NCBI GenBank assembly: GCA_027627225.1
Contig: JAPFQT010000421.1
Coordinates: forward strand, 62,001 to 126,000
DNA: 64,000 nucleotides
From: Congeria kusceri
Lineage: Eukaryota > Mollusca > Bivalvia > Myida > Dreissenidae
Direction: 5' to 3'
Part shown: piece after piece, positions 10,508 to 22,206 of the stretch
Layout: every line of letters starts with the position of its first letter
How positions within the stretch are numbered: position 1 is the stretch's first letter
Made by a program: the position numbers and the translations under genes
The notes under the pieces: model-generated
What the model saw: the letters and a program-made list of their open reading frames with translations, nothing else
Database searches by the model: none
Told to the model about the DNA's origin: nothing

Positions 10508-13151
10508 CGTAGCAACTGCCATCCAACAAGTGCCCGACATGTAGCCCAGGTCAGCCAACAAGAGCCTGACATGTAGCCACGGTCAGCCAACAAGTGCCCG
10601 ACATGTAGCCACTGCCAATCAACAAGTGCCTGACATATAGCCACTGCCAACCAACAAGTGCCTGACATGTAGCCACGGTCGGCCAACAAGTGCCCGACAT
10701 GTAGCCACGGTCAGCCAACAAGTGCCAGACATATAGCCACGGTCAGCCAACAAGTGCCTGACATGTAGCCACGGTCAGCCAACAAGTGCCTGACATGTAG
10801 CCACGGTCGGCCAACAAGTGCCCGACATGTAGCCTTGGTCAGCCAACAAGTGCCCGACTGTAGCCACGGTCAGCCAACAAGTGCCCGACATGTAGCCATG
10901 GTCAGCCAACAAGTGCCCGACATGTAGCCACGGTCGGCCCACAAGTGCTCGACATGTAGCCATGGTCAGCCAACAAGTGCCCGACTGTAGCCACGGTCAG
11001 ACAACAAGTGCCAGACATGTAGCCACAACCAGCTAACTAGTGCCCGACATGTAGCCACGGTCAGCCAACAAGTGCCCGACATGAAGCCACGGTCAGCCAA
11101 CAAGTGCCTGACATGTAGCCACTGCCAACCAACAAATGCCCGACATGTAGCCATGGTCAGCCAACAAGTGCCCGACTGTAGCCACGGTCAGACAACAAGT
11201 GCCCGACATGTAGCCACAACCAGCTAACTAGTGCCCGACATGTAGCCACGGTCAGCCAACAAGTGCCGACATGAAGCCACTGTCAGCCAACAAGTGCCCG
11301 ACTGTAGCCACGGTCAGCCAACAAGTGTCCGACATGTAGCCATGGTCAGCCAACAAGTGCCCGACATTTAGCCATGGTCAGCCAACAAGTGCCCGACATG
11401 TAGCCACTGTCGGCCAACAAGTGCCGGACATGCAGCCATGGTCAGCCAACAAGTGCCCGACTGTAGCCATGGTCAGCCAACAAGTGCCCGACATGTAGCC
11501 ACAACCAGCTAACTAGTGCCCGACATGTAGCCACGGTCAGCCAACAAGTGCCCGACATGAAGCCACTGTCAGCCAACAAGTGCCCGACTGTAGCCACGGT
11601 CAGCCAACAAGTGTCCGACATGTAGCCATGGTCAGCCAACAAGTGCCCGACATTTAGCCATGGTCAGCCAACAAGTGCCCGACATGTAGCCACTGTCGGC
11701 CAACAAGTGCCGGACATGTAGCCATGGTCAGCCAACAAGTGCCCGACTGTAGCCATGGTCAGCCAACAAGTGCCCGACATGTAGCCACAACCAGCTAACT
11801 AGTGCCCGACATGTAGCCACGGTCCGCCAACAAGTGCCCGACATGTAGCCACGGTCAGCCAACAAGTGCCCGACATGTAGCCACGGTCAGCCAACAAGTG
11901 CCTGACATATAGCCACTGCCAACCAGCAAGTGCCCGACATGTAGCCATGGTCAGACAACAAGTGCCTGACTGTAGCCACGGTCAGACAACATGTGCCCGA
12001 CATGTAGCCACAACCAGCTAACTAGTGCCCGACATGTAGCCACGGGCAGCCAACAAGTGCCCGACATGTAGCCACGGTCAGCCAACAAGTGCCCGACATG
12101 AAGCCACGGTCAGCCAACAAGTGCCCGACTGTAACCACAGTCAGCCAACAAGTGTCCGACATGTAGCCATGGTCCGCCAACAAGTGCCCGACATTTAGCC
12201 ATGGTCAGCCAACAAGTGCCCGACATGTAGTCACGGTCGGCCAACAAGTGCGGACATGTAGCCATGGTCAGCCAACAAGTGCCCGACTGTAGCCACGGTC
12301 AGCCAACAAGTGCCCGACATGAAGCCACGGTCAGCCAACAAGTGCCCGACATGTAGCCACGGTCCGCCAACAAGTGCCCGACATGTAGCCATGGTCAGCC
12401 AACAAGTGCCCGACATTTAGCCATGGTCAGCCAACAAGTGCCCGACATGTAGTCACGGTCGGCCAACAAGTGCGGACATGTAGCCATGGTCAGCCAACAA
12501 GTGCCCGACTGTAGCCACGGTCAGCCAACAAGTGCCCGACATGTAGCAACAACCAGCTAACTAGTGCCCGACATGTAGCCACGGTCAGCCAACAAGTGCC
12601 CGACATGTAGCCACGGTCAGCCAACAAGTGCTCAACATGTAGCCACAACCAGCTAACTAGTGACTGACATGTAGACACGGTCAGCCAACAAGTGCCCGAC
12701 ATGAAGCCACGGTCAGCCAACAAGTGCCTGACATGTAGCCACGGTCAGCCAACAAGTGCCCGACATTTAACCACGGTCAGCCAACAAGTGCTCGACATGT
12801 AGACACGGTCAGCCAACAAGTGGCCGTCATGTAGCCACGGTCAGACAACAAGTGCTCGTCATGTAGCCACGGTCAGCCAAGAAGTGCCCGACATGTAGCC
12901 ACGTTCAGCCAACAAGTGCCCGACATGTAGCCACGGTCAGCCACCAAGTGCCCGACATGTAGCCACGGTCAGCCAACAAGTGCCCGACATGTAGCCACGG
13001 TAGCCACAGTCATCCAAAGTGCCCGACATGCAGCCACGATCAGCCAACAAGTGCCCGACATGTAGCCACGGTCAGTCAACAAGTGCTCGACATGTAACCA
13101 CTGTCAGCCAACAAGTGCTCGACATGTAACCACGGTCAGCCAACAAGTGCT
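10508..13151. repeat. 32-bp minisatellite, about 80 copies
   Basis: About 2.64 kb of head-to-tail units contains the core GTCAGCCAACAAGTGCCCGA followed by CATGTAGCCACG. Most units are 32 bp, and a variant lacking CAT is 29 bp. Variant units (for example CAACCAGCTAACTAGTG) recur in a fixed order, giving higher-order repeats. Minus-strand frames of 60-90 residues arise because 32 bp is not a multiple of three and the unit lacks stops. They are not genes. Confidence 0.97.
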
Positions 13152-13966
13152 TAACATTATTTCTCTCCAGATATTTTTGAATGGTGTCAACACCAACAAT
13201 AATTAGTTGAAAATGCAAGAATTAGATCTATGTAAAAGTTTGGTAAGAATGTGTGCACAAAAAGGAATGCCATGACAACATTATGACTGGCCAGGATGTG
13301 TTCTTTATACACCCAAAGTTAAATATTGCATCTATGAATACAGTACACGAATATATAAAGGAAATCGGGCTATTGATATAATAACAATAATTATATTGTT
13401 TTGTATCACATTTATGAATCGAAATGACATTATTTTAGGGGTGTCACGAAATCTATATCGAAAAATATAGTGTGATATTTTAAAATTTATTGCGATGTAT
13501 TGCAACCTTTGTTATGTATTAAGTATGTTTAAGACTGATCACATCGCTGTTAACAGCGCACTCGCAAATGCCTGACGCCTACATTATATTTGTTATCTAA
13601 TTAGTTGAAGTAAACCATATACGTTGGCGCAGAGAACTTGTTAATGTTGTGTTCTAAAACTTATTTTAATGTTGTGTGCTAAAACTTATTTTAACATTGT
13701 TTATGTTACAGCAGTGTAAGCCGGAAACAATTATTCAGGTTTTATATTTTAGAAAGGCGTTTTAACAGAACGCATGCATACCAAACACAGAATATAAATG
13801 TAAAATTCATACCAGCTGGCACTGTCTATTCTTCTTCTTCGTCCAATAAAAGGTCAGGAGTCTTTATCAGACCGTATGATTGACCTGATTTTAGTGTGGT
13901 GACATCCATTCATCCTCCAGATTAAAAAAACATCGTGTTAAAAAGGTTAAAATTATTCACATAGCA
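13152..13966. other. Unique AT-rich spacer
   Basis: No gene, exon or clear repeat was seen between the minisatellite and the 41-bp array apart from an 8-9 bp phrase (GTTGTGTKCTAAAACTTATTTTA) that recurs near 13,650 and 13,670. Confidence 0.5.
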
Positions 13967-14175
13967 CTGATCACATTACGACTGGAAGACATAATTATGC
14001 TCAACCGCTGATCACATTACGACTGGAAGACATAATTATGCTCCACCGCTGATCACATTACGACTGGAAGACATAATTATGCTCCACCGCTGATCACATT
14101 ACGACTGGAAGACATAATTATGCTCCACCGCTGATCACATTACGACTGGAAGACATAATTATGCTCCACCGCTGA
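13967..14175. repeat. 41-bp tandem array, five copies
   Basis: CTGATCACATTACGACTGGA begins units at 13967, 14008, 14049, 14090 and 14131, and a partial unit starts at 14172. The copies are nearly identical, suggesting recent expansion. The array abuts the reverse-transcriptase remnant. Confidence 0.97.
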
Positions 14176-14702
14176 TCAGATCATCCAGTGCGGCTGCAGT
14201 TTTCACGATCACAGATGTCAGTGATGGCCGTTGGAAGTTGGTTCCATTTCCTAAAGAAAAGAATTATGGTACACGGCTGATTCTGCACCATGCTGCCGGA
14301 TCCGTCTTCTTCCACTTGTTCTCGGGTCGCCTGCATGGAGTAGTCTCCAGGATCGACATCGACTACATGGTACGTGTTTAATCTTGGGCAGATATTCGAG
14401 CCTGTGTATGCCTCGCCTGTCTATTAGTGGTGGCCAGCCTAGGTCGTTTACCATGGTCGTTACACAGACAGGTGTTCGGTTCCAGTTGTTGTGTACAAAT
14501 CTAGCGCCCCTCGGACTTTTTCCAAGAGTTCAGCTACTCCGGAATGGTATGGGTCCCATGCTGCACAAGCATAATTCATCGTTGGCAAGACAAACGTATT
14601 GTATGTACGTTCGCGTACGACCTTAGTGCAGTTTGATATGTTTCGCTGAAGAAATCCCAGTGTTCCACAAGCCCTAGCAGCGGTCTTGTTAACATGTACC
14701 AT
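14160..14702 (-). pseudogene. Non-LTR reverse transcriptase C-terminal remnant
   Basis: On the minus strand, the frame from 14702 contains ARACGTLGFLQRNISNCTK and FVLPTMNYACAAWDPYHSG, the conserved post-polymerase block of Jockey/RTE-like LINEs (usually 'LGFLRRNL.. LVRPxLEYAsxVWDP'). After a frameshift, DLGWPPLIDRR and RRRIRQ follow, then a second shift leads to FRKWNQLP near 14,230-14,250, the usual end of these proteins. The polymerase active site is not in the window, so this is a 5'-truncated, frameshifted copy. It is from a different lineage than the CR1-like and L1-like elements elsewhere. Confidence 0.8.
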
Positions 14703-14939
14703 TCAAGATAGACACTGGCTTATATGAACGATTAAGTGTTTCAATGTGTGGATATCGTTGTGTGACTTATATATGATTTGTTCATGGACTTCCATTCCTG
14801 AAGATTTAGACGGCTAAAGGGGAAAGAGGAGGCCGTTGGAAATGGGTGGTTTAGGTCAGTGAAAGATTCTAGTTTTAGTCAGGGAAAAGTCCGTGCAAAG
14901 TCAGGGATTTTTTTGCACCAGGCGCTGGCAACCCTGATG

Positions 14940-16035
14940 TTGAATTTAATATACAAGTTGTATAAATAGAATTTACAAATGACTATATTAAACAAGTGCT
15001 GTCACTATAATGTGACATGCCCCAGAATGCTCTTTCAGTAAGTGCGACATGGACACCAAATGAATGTTTGTAAATAATTGTGAATGAAAAATTTGAACTT
15101 CATTTCTTCAGTCAAAATAGCTGCTGTGAAAAACTTAAGCCAATTTTGTTAAGTTCAAAAAAAGGGGCATAAATCTGTCAAAAACAACACTGCTTTCCCT
15201 GAATGAGACGTTGATAGTAAAGAAGAATTTTAAATTTCAAGTAAATACATTGTAAAGTATTTAAGATATTGGACTTTATAAAAAGCTTTTACCTTGGCTC
15301 GACTGGCGGACAGACGGTTGAATTTTAATATATCCACCTTCGGGGGGGGGGGGGGGGAAACTTTTTTTTTTTAATGTTACAGTAACAGATCAAGTATCTA
15401 ACAAACTTGAACTCCGCCAGTCGGATGTGTCGCCTGACGGGGCATAACTGAAGTGCGATAAGAGCAATGCTTACTAACACTTCCCTAAAGTTTCATAATG
15501 ATTGCACAAAAAAAACTTCTAAAGTTATTGTCTGCACAAGACTTATTTGAACTTTTTTTTAAAGGGGCATAAGTCAAGTAAGATAAGGGCAATGATGCCA
15601 AAAATCGGAAATAATTCAAGTACGATAAGAGCAATTATGCCGAAAATCGGATGATAAGAGCAATTATGCCGAAAATCGGAAATAACTCAAATACGATAGA
15701 GCAATTATGCCGAAAATCGGAAATAACTCAAGTACGATAAGAGCAATTATGCCAAAAATAGGAAATAACTCAAGTAAGATAAGAGCAATTATGCCGAAAA
15801 TCGAACTTAACCTTCCTTTTTATGCCTACTAACACTTCCATAAAGTTTCATAATGCTTGCACAAAAACTTCACAAGTTATTGTCTTCATAAGCCTTATTT
15901 GAACTAGTTAAAAATAAAAGGGGGAATCACTCAAGTACGATAAGAGCAATTATGCCGAATATCGAACTTCACCTTTCTTTTATGCCTACTAACACTTCCA
16001 TAAAGTTTCATAAAGATTGAACGAAAACTGCTAAA
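14940..16035. repeat. Interspersed repeat with ~42-bp internal array
   Basis: AAGGGGCATAAxTCAA-type blocks recur near 15,165, 15,560 and 15,915, as do ACTAACACTTCC..AAAGTTTCATAATG and TTATTGTCTGCACAAG blocks. Between 15,600 and 15,800 a ~42-bp unit (CGATAAGAGCAATTATGCCG) repeats about five times with deletions. A poly-G run (about 15,341-15,357) followed by T lies upstream. No coding potential was seen. Confidence 0.75.
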
Positions 16036-16265
16036 GTTATTGTCTGCACAAACTGAAGGCTACGCCGTCGCCAACAACGCCACCGCCGCCGACGCCACCC
16101 AAAGTAACCTTTATATGTCGCCTATTCAGGCGACGCAAAATACATCATTTCAGAATCAACAATTCTATGCTTGCACATTTATTGCGACAAACAAACCTTG
16201 TTACATGTGTCTGTTCATGTATCTGAACTGGAAAGCTGCAGAACAAGTATGTTAATTTCAGTTAA
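16036..16265 (+). other. Short open frame, doubtful
   Basis: A 71-codon frame (16040-16255) starts with a GC-richer stretch of ACC/GCC codons. It contains a GTCGCCT..AGGCGAC hairpin near 16,118 and no recognisable domain. It may be a repeat remnant. Confidence 0.2.
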
Positions 16266-16317
16266 TGCCTCCACTGGATCATTTTCGTTCATTTGTTTCA
16301 TTTTTAATGACACATTT

Positions 16318-16472
16318 ATTGGAAAAAAGTACTGAACGCTGATTATTCGTTTGTTGACGGCTCTAACGAAGGCGTGTAGGATACGTGACACTGATGAACA
16401 GCTGATGCCGTGTACATCCGCCAGCTCTGAATAGATATTCCCTCTGGTCAGGAAACTTAGGCTAATGAGTAC
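16318..16472 (-). pseudogene. PIF/Harbinger transposase remnant
   Basis: The minus-strand frame reads LSFLTRGNIYSELADVHGIS and then CSSVSRILHAFVRAVNKRI. This matches the helix-turn-helix that precedes the DDE nuclease in Harbinger (DDE_Tnp_4) transposases, where the pattern is 'LRFLATG.. xxLGDLFGVSxSTVSRIV'. Only this ~50-residue segment is present; no DDE residues or TIRs are visible nearby. It is a small, isolated fossil fragment. Confidence 0.7.
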
Positions 16473-16815
16473 CGGGACAAAATATAAAATATTTGTGAAA
16501 AATATACTGCATGATGATCACTATAGTTAATGCATAATGAAACATCAAAACACTTTTTGAGCATTTAAAATCAAACCTTATACCATTGTTCAGCCATTGG
16601 TTACCAAGTGGATGTTCAACAATTTAACATAATGAACTGCGGCTATCGTTTAGCAGTTCGATGTGTCAAAAAGTTCGATGTGTCAAAAAGCATCGATCGA
16701 TACTACCGTATCTGAACAACGCAAGCATGGTCGATGCAGTATTAAATAAGCGTTTTAGGGGAAAGTTAAGAGTGTCAACAACAAAACTGGCAGTATAAAC
16801 TCCTCGGACAATGAC

Positions 16816-16820
16816 ACCCC

Positions 16821-16851
<31 letters not shown>

Positions 16852-16872
16852 GCACATACAGACACACGCATT
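16816..16872. repeat. Poly-C and (AC)n microsatellite
   Basis: A run of about 22 C is followed by (AC)n with interruptions. Confidence 0.95.
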
Positions 16873-17634
16873 TTACACGGTCTTTTACAGACATGCCAAC
16901 TGGTGTCAGTATAAAAGAACACGCAATCGGTGTTGATATAAACTTTAATTTATATTGTTTTTATACTTTTATTGGAATTTAAGCGGCAGTCACGAGGTAT
17001 CACTTCAATTTTGCGTCCGGTATTGTATTGCGTCCACCGGACGCAGACGTTACAAAACTATTCATCTCATCGGAAATCTATGCGTCCCAAACGCAGGACG
17101 CACATCTAGATTAATCACTGTTATTTCCAGAAATAAAGCTGATTTTTGAACAGTGTTTGTAACCCGATGTCATGATGCCACTGGCATACACTAAGCAATG
17201 TGATTTGCTCTGGTATTTTATGTTAAGGTAATTTTGTCCGTGTCTATGAGTCGTCTACATTTGTTCCCACCAAATAAAATCGACCTACCTGCCCACATAG
17301 ATAATTCTGGCTCGTGTTATCGCAAACAAACAATTTGTAAGGATGGCCTAGCCTTAATAATAATTATGAATATATTAGTGTATTTCAGTAAATTGTTGAA
17401 TCATATAAAGTTTGATTACTTTGTGCGTCGTATCATTAATTAAGTTACACCTTCTCGATTTATACCTTGCATGTGTATACCGATTTCTTATATATAGTTT
17501 TCGTTGTCACATTATTATAGGACACTTTCAGTTCGACGTAGTCTTATGCATAGATGTACATGTATACGGAGAGTAAATAGAATATAAAAATAAAGTCAGC
17601 ATCATAAAACGTCTTCAGTTCAATTCTTTTAGCA

Positions 17635-17880
17635 CAACCCCGGGACCGAATTACGGCCGGCCTAGTCGAGCTCTTTGCTGCGTTCTTCGGCGAGTTCGAG
17701 CAAGTTCGAACTTTTTGTGTGCGAGTTCGTAAAGTTAAACTCTTTCAGTTGCATATAAATCAATTTAGAGTGGAACTCTTGTGTGCGAAGTTCGAGAAGA
17801 AAGACTCTGGTTTCAAGCTCGAGGAAATCAAAATCCGAATGCGTGTTCGAGACGTGAAAATGAGTGCGTGTTGGAAAGGT
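17635..17880. repeat. GTTCGA-rich stretch, unclassified
   Basis: AGTTCGA/GTTCGAG strings recur at least six times on the plus strand (17,690-17,850) within otherwise AT-rich DNA. Overlapping open frames exist on both strands (17719-17991 plus, 17662-17943 minus), which argues for a repeat rather than a gene. No TIRs are visible. Confidence 0.35.
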
Positions 17881-18110
17881 TATTGGAGAGTCACAGTTGC
17901 CAAGGTCACACTCTGTCACCTCATAATTTTCTTGTGGAGACATTTATTTAATTCACTTTTTAATTTAAATACTGTTTTTCCTAAAAAATGAAAATAATTA
18001 ACTCTTTCCAGTTAAACGCCTGTGTTTTACAATGAAACATGTAAGTATAATTATACTTCTTAATATCCGCCAAATGCATTTCTGCATGGTAGGTGTCTCT
18101 TATATAAATG

Positions 18111-18206
18111 TATTCAAGTTTCAAAGTTTATTGGTGATCGGCAAAAACATGTATGCCTTTAGCCATTTACAAAATAAATAAAGTATGTGAAAGACAAGCA
18201 ATCAAT
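18111..18206 (-). mobile_element. LINE/SINE 3'-end fragment
   Basis: This is the reverse complement of the sequence at 25,527-25,622: TTTGTAAATGGCTAAAGGCA, then CCGATCACCAATAAACTTTG and a TTGAA-rich end. A short-repeat terminus after AATAAA fits a non-LTR element tail. Confidence 0.55.
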
Positions 18207-18525
18207 ACACATTCACAAATGTTGATTTGCTAAGTTCACTACATATTCATAAAAATGCTTACCTATATATAGCTATGGGAACGCAAATACACAAGAGAGA
18301 CAGAAGACGCATAAATATTACATTTAAGGAACAGATAAATCAGAAAGGGTATTTTTTCTGTATGACATAGCTTCTGTGCGATATTTAAATACACCTAACA
18401 GATTATTAACATTTTTTGATGACATAACATAATTATTTGAATATGTTTACAGTTGGCCACGATATGTTTCCTATATGTTTCATTCTCGAATATCTATAAT
18501 TATCATATAATTTATTCACCATCAG

Positions 18526-18655
18526 AGACGGGGAGGAAATTACGCTAATCTGTGACTAGTCTGGTTTCTAGCAGCACGTATCAAAACATAGTGACAGGGG
18601 CAAGTTATCCTGAATTATATGTGACGTGTATCTCTTCGTTAGTTTCCTCCCCTGT
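18526..18655. mobile_element. Short fold-back element
   Basis: GACGGGGAGGAAATTACG on the left and CGTTAGTTTCCTCCCCTGT on the right are imperfect inverted termini about 130 bp apart. There is no coding content. A MITE-like identity is inferred. Confidence 0.45.
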
Positions 18656-18659
18656 ACGC

Positions 18660-21600
18660 TTTGCACACCAGCAATAGAACTTCGGCTAGGACTCTATCGA
18701 TTTTCTGGGATTATTACAACGAATCACATACAAACTTAGCTGTTTCTGGTCTGTAAATTTCTTCCTACACTATAAATGTTTACTTTACAAAGTTTTCACT
18801 CCTCTTTTTAAAGGGCCTGTTCACAGATTGACAATTTTCAAACTTTGTGTCACAGATAAAAGGAAAAAGAAAGAAAAGTGTATATAAACGAGCGAAACAA
18901 CACTACTGACATATAATTATACTGTAAATACCGTTTAGTTAATGAGTTATCGTCAGTTGAAATGTTTGAAATTAAGAAGCAGTTGTAACGCAAAACGATG
19001 CAATAATTTGGAGTGTTTCAGTTGTTTTCGTTAAATTGTTGAAAATACGTGAATAACTTACATACACCGGCAAACAATACACCAGCAAGAGTAGACATCG
19101 AAATGGCCGAGAGGTAGCGAGGTAGACTTTAGATCCTGAGTTCAGAGGTTCAAATCCCGGTGCGAGCAACATTTGTTTTCTTCTTTGTTATGCCTCTTTT
19201 GTTATGATACTTGAGCACTTTAGTTTATATGCTTTAATTTGTCAAGTTAAGGCGTTTAATGGCATATTTAAAAAAAAAGTGAACAAGTCACTTTAAAGCG
19301 TTTGCTAGAAGATCCATATTTTACCATTCAAAGTCAGTGCCATATATAACGTCATATATTCGGTTTTATATTTGAAACTCTCAATGTGTGTATGTTGTCT
19401 TACCGAAAGTGGATGCAAAGTCAGAAATTCAGTCAGCAATGTATATTTAACAGCTTTCTCCCCTATACCGTCAATAAACGTTGCGGTGACAGCGCACTTA
19501 ATTTACTGATTGTTTTATGTGATTTTCTATGAATCAACGATGTTATAAAATCTGAAGTTGGTAATAAACAATAAGTGAAAATACAATTATCCGTGTGTGA
19601 ACGACTGCTAATATTATTTGATGAAGATACCGAAAAACAAAATATTGAGTTCCTTTATAATTGCACTGTTAAACTTGTTTTAATAGCTCTTGACTTATTT
19701 CCAGACTTTGGATTGTATTGTATCGTGTTTTACAGTGACTTTGCCCGCCCCTGAAGTTGATTTGTTGTTTATTTCCCGAGTGAGTCTACTCCGGGAGCCC
19801 ATTCGCTATGTTAGCGAGGGATTTTTCAGAGTACAGCCAGCAAAATTAAACATAAAGTTTAATGAGTAATGGAATGCTAACCTTTCAGTTCTGACATTTT
19901 TAGTACCGTCTGACCATGCGAAGTACCTTTGGCAGCCGCATTATTCATGAAGTCTTAACGTGGATTGAAATCTAGAGAATTAAGAGTGTAATAACCAGGA
20001 AAAATATTTATTTATTACCTGTACTAAGTAAGCAGCACTTTCTCCAGCCTTTGAAATTGTGTCTGTGTAGCAAGTAATGCCCAAACATTTGGATAATAAC
20101 TTTGCAGCAGTTTTAGTAACGTGTCTTTATACTCTACATGTTTATACATTTAATATAAATTTGATATTGGCCCTGTTGTAAAACAGGCTTAATCTCATCT
20201 GTGAAACCAAAAATTAAGATTTTCATTGCCAAAGGTCTGCTGTTTGTAAACGAAGGCTAGATAGATTGTTGAATTCTACAGCACGTCAACTTTGTGTTAA
20301 ACAGTAAACTTGTACAATGAAAAAGCCTGTTATTTATTTGATGCATAATGCTTTCATCAGTTATACATGATGTTTAGTTTTTTACTGTTTTGGTTACAAA
20401 GTTACATTAATCACAATACGCACTAGAGTTTGGAATAAGAAAAAATAGAAAATGGCATGTCAATTGTTTATCAATACACACAATTTCAATTTATACTTTA
20501 ATTTGGTTCTTTACAATCAAATAATAATTGAGCTGCATTTTCTTAAGATTTAACACTGCAACAGTTGATAATAACATTTTGAAAAAGAAATGCGTTGTTT
20601 GGAAACAAGGGTATAATGCAGAAACTGTAACTTTAATTAATGCATTGGCTGGTGATGGGGAATGCCGTTCTTTAATTATAGGCCGTGCACGCTGCACAAT
20701 CAGTGATTAACATGTTCTGACACCAAAGTGCTCTATTCACGCAGATTCGACATACGGGTGAGCCTCAGGCGATAAAAACAGATAAGCATTACGAAGTCAG
20801 CCATGTAAATATCATATCTAATTCTCATTGAAGAGATTTACAGTTGCTAACGGTTTATTTGGGGTACCCGTTGTATATATATAATTTGTAACAATAAACG
20901 CTAAATGTCGAATTGCATAGCAAAGATGTGTTTGTGTGTTTGTTTTAGGTGATTTTTTTATGATTTTACAACGTATACTAGCTGGATTGTGTTTGATTAG
21001 TTAGACGCATACATTTGACCATCTATTGGAATTTTTTAGTACTATCAGTAATTCGCAATAGTACCTTAAAGAATTATTATTAAACTAAGTATTATTTTTT
21101 TGTGGAGATCACACATACACTTTATTTTATTGCAACCTTGGCCTTCGGCACAATCATTGTTTTTAATTTTTTAGGTGAATAATAGTGAATTCTTGTTTGC
21201 TTTAATACTGCAAAATACTTAAATCTATCCTGATCTATTTTAATCTGTCGATACAATATTCAATGCTCGAAATAATGTCTTCCATAAATAAATAATGCAA
21301 TATCAATGTCAAAAATAAGTAAACGTCAATAAAGTTAAGAACAATGGCACTCAAACTGTCGTTTAATTAACGTATTGACACGTGAAATTTATACTGCAGA
21401 TGATGTTGGCCGTTTGATTGGGCCATTGTAGAATATATTTTGTTTTGTAAGTGTAGTAAATAATGTTTATATAAAATAGACATTCATAGTTTGATCTGTA
21501 CAAACCAATAACACGGACGGGAGATAATATAATTTTATTTGTTGAAACAATAATTAATTCGTTGAACATACATTCTGCATATATTGTACGGTGCATAATG

Positions 21601-21704
21601 TCAATTGCTTGTTTTGAAGTTCTGAACATTGTTAAGCAAAAAGATAAAAGCTTTGAAGAAACTAAAATAAAATGGAATGAAAGTAAAAATTAGATACCTG
21701 CTGA
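18660..21704. other. AT-rich interval with one tRNA-like segment
   Basis: Apart from the tRNA-like segment at 19,095-19,170, no exon or transposon protein is recognisable. The small overlapping frames at 20,491-20,710 on both strands have no motif. Confidence 0.45.
19095..19170 (+). repeat. tRNA-derived SINE head
   Basis: ATGGCCGAGAGGTAG matches the A box and GGTTCAAATCCCGG (from 19147) the B box of the RNA polymerase III promoter, with Leu/Ser-tRNA-like character. The 5' and 3' arms do not pair, so this is a SINE head or pseudogene rather than a tRNA gene. Confidence 0.5.
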
Positions 21705-22206
21705 TAAAGGTTAAATATAAACCAGAGACATCAACATAGGAGAAACCCTTAGTAACATCCGCTGGTCTCTTATATAAGGCAAGTTACCAATTGCCTATAC
21801 AATAATGGACAATACGCACAACACAACACAAAACATAAAAATGATTAAAACTGGGGTCACCGCCTTACAACGGTCAGTGCAAAGCATTGGTGGTTTAAAC
21901 CGGTTAAAATATCCAGCTGCATCTCAAATAGAACAAAAAGCTTTTCTTATAACATGCCACTTAACTGAGTATCAGTTGGTTATGCCGATCACATTGCATT
22001 GTTCACAACAGCAAAAACAACATGAATAATGGATATGCAGAATAATGGATATGCAATAAACAGAAGAACATATGGTGACACTACCCTAGAAAACGACAAT
22101 GCAAAGCATTGCCCCTTTTTTAATTAAAATTTTATAAAATTTTACCTGAAAGAGGTATATATTTTCATATTAAAAACATCAAAAACAAAAACTATTTAAA
22201 TAACAA
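21705..22206 (+). repeat. TIR-less copy of segment found in the 24.5-kb element
   Basis: These 502 bp match 24,613-25,098 in reverse orientation at about 99% outside a 16-bp tandem duplication (GAATAATGGATATGCA near 22,024-22,055). Unlike that copy, this one is not flanked by the 79-bp TIRs. It contains TATATAAG (21771), a 74-codon frame (21805-22029) and AATAAA (22055), so it is laid out like a compact gene or LTR-like unit. Confidence 0.85.
21805..22029 (+). CDS. Hypothetical 74-residue protein, copy 1
   Basis: An ATG-started frame of 74 residues begins MDNTHNTTQNIKMIK and is rich in Gln, Thr and Ile. No domain, signal peptide or membrane segment is recognised. A TATATAAG sequence lies about 28-34 bp upstream of the ATG, unusually close, and AATAAA follows the stop by about 26 bp. 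The frame is conserved in the inverted copy at 24,774-24,998 with one visible substitution (Met to Ile). That conservation is weak evidence, because the two DNA copies are nearly identical overall. It could be a genuine micro-gene carried by a mobile element or a chance frame. Confidence 0.3.
   Translation: MDNTHNTTQNIKMIKTGVTALQRSVQSIGGLNRLKYPAASQIEQKAFLITCHLTEYQLVMPITLHCSQQQKQHE

Noticed and set aside
10429..12723. Minus-strand frames of 60-90 residues with GYMSGTCWL-type repeats
   Set aside because: They are translations of the 32-bp minisatellite, cycling through all three frames. Nothing besides the absence of stops in the unit supports a gene.
17662..17991. 90-residue genes on both strands
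   Set aside because: Mutually overlapping frames through a GTTCGA-rich stretch with no motif; more likely repeat sequence.
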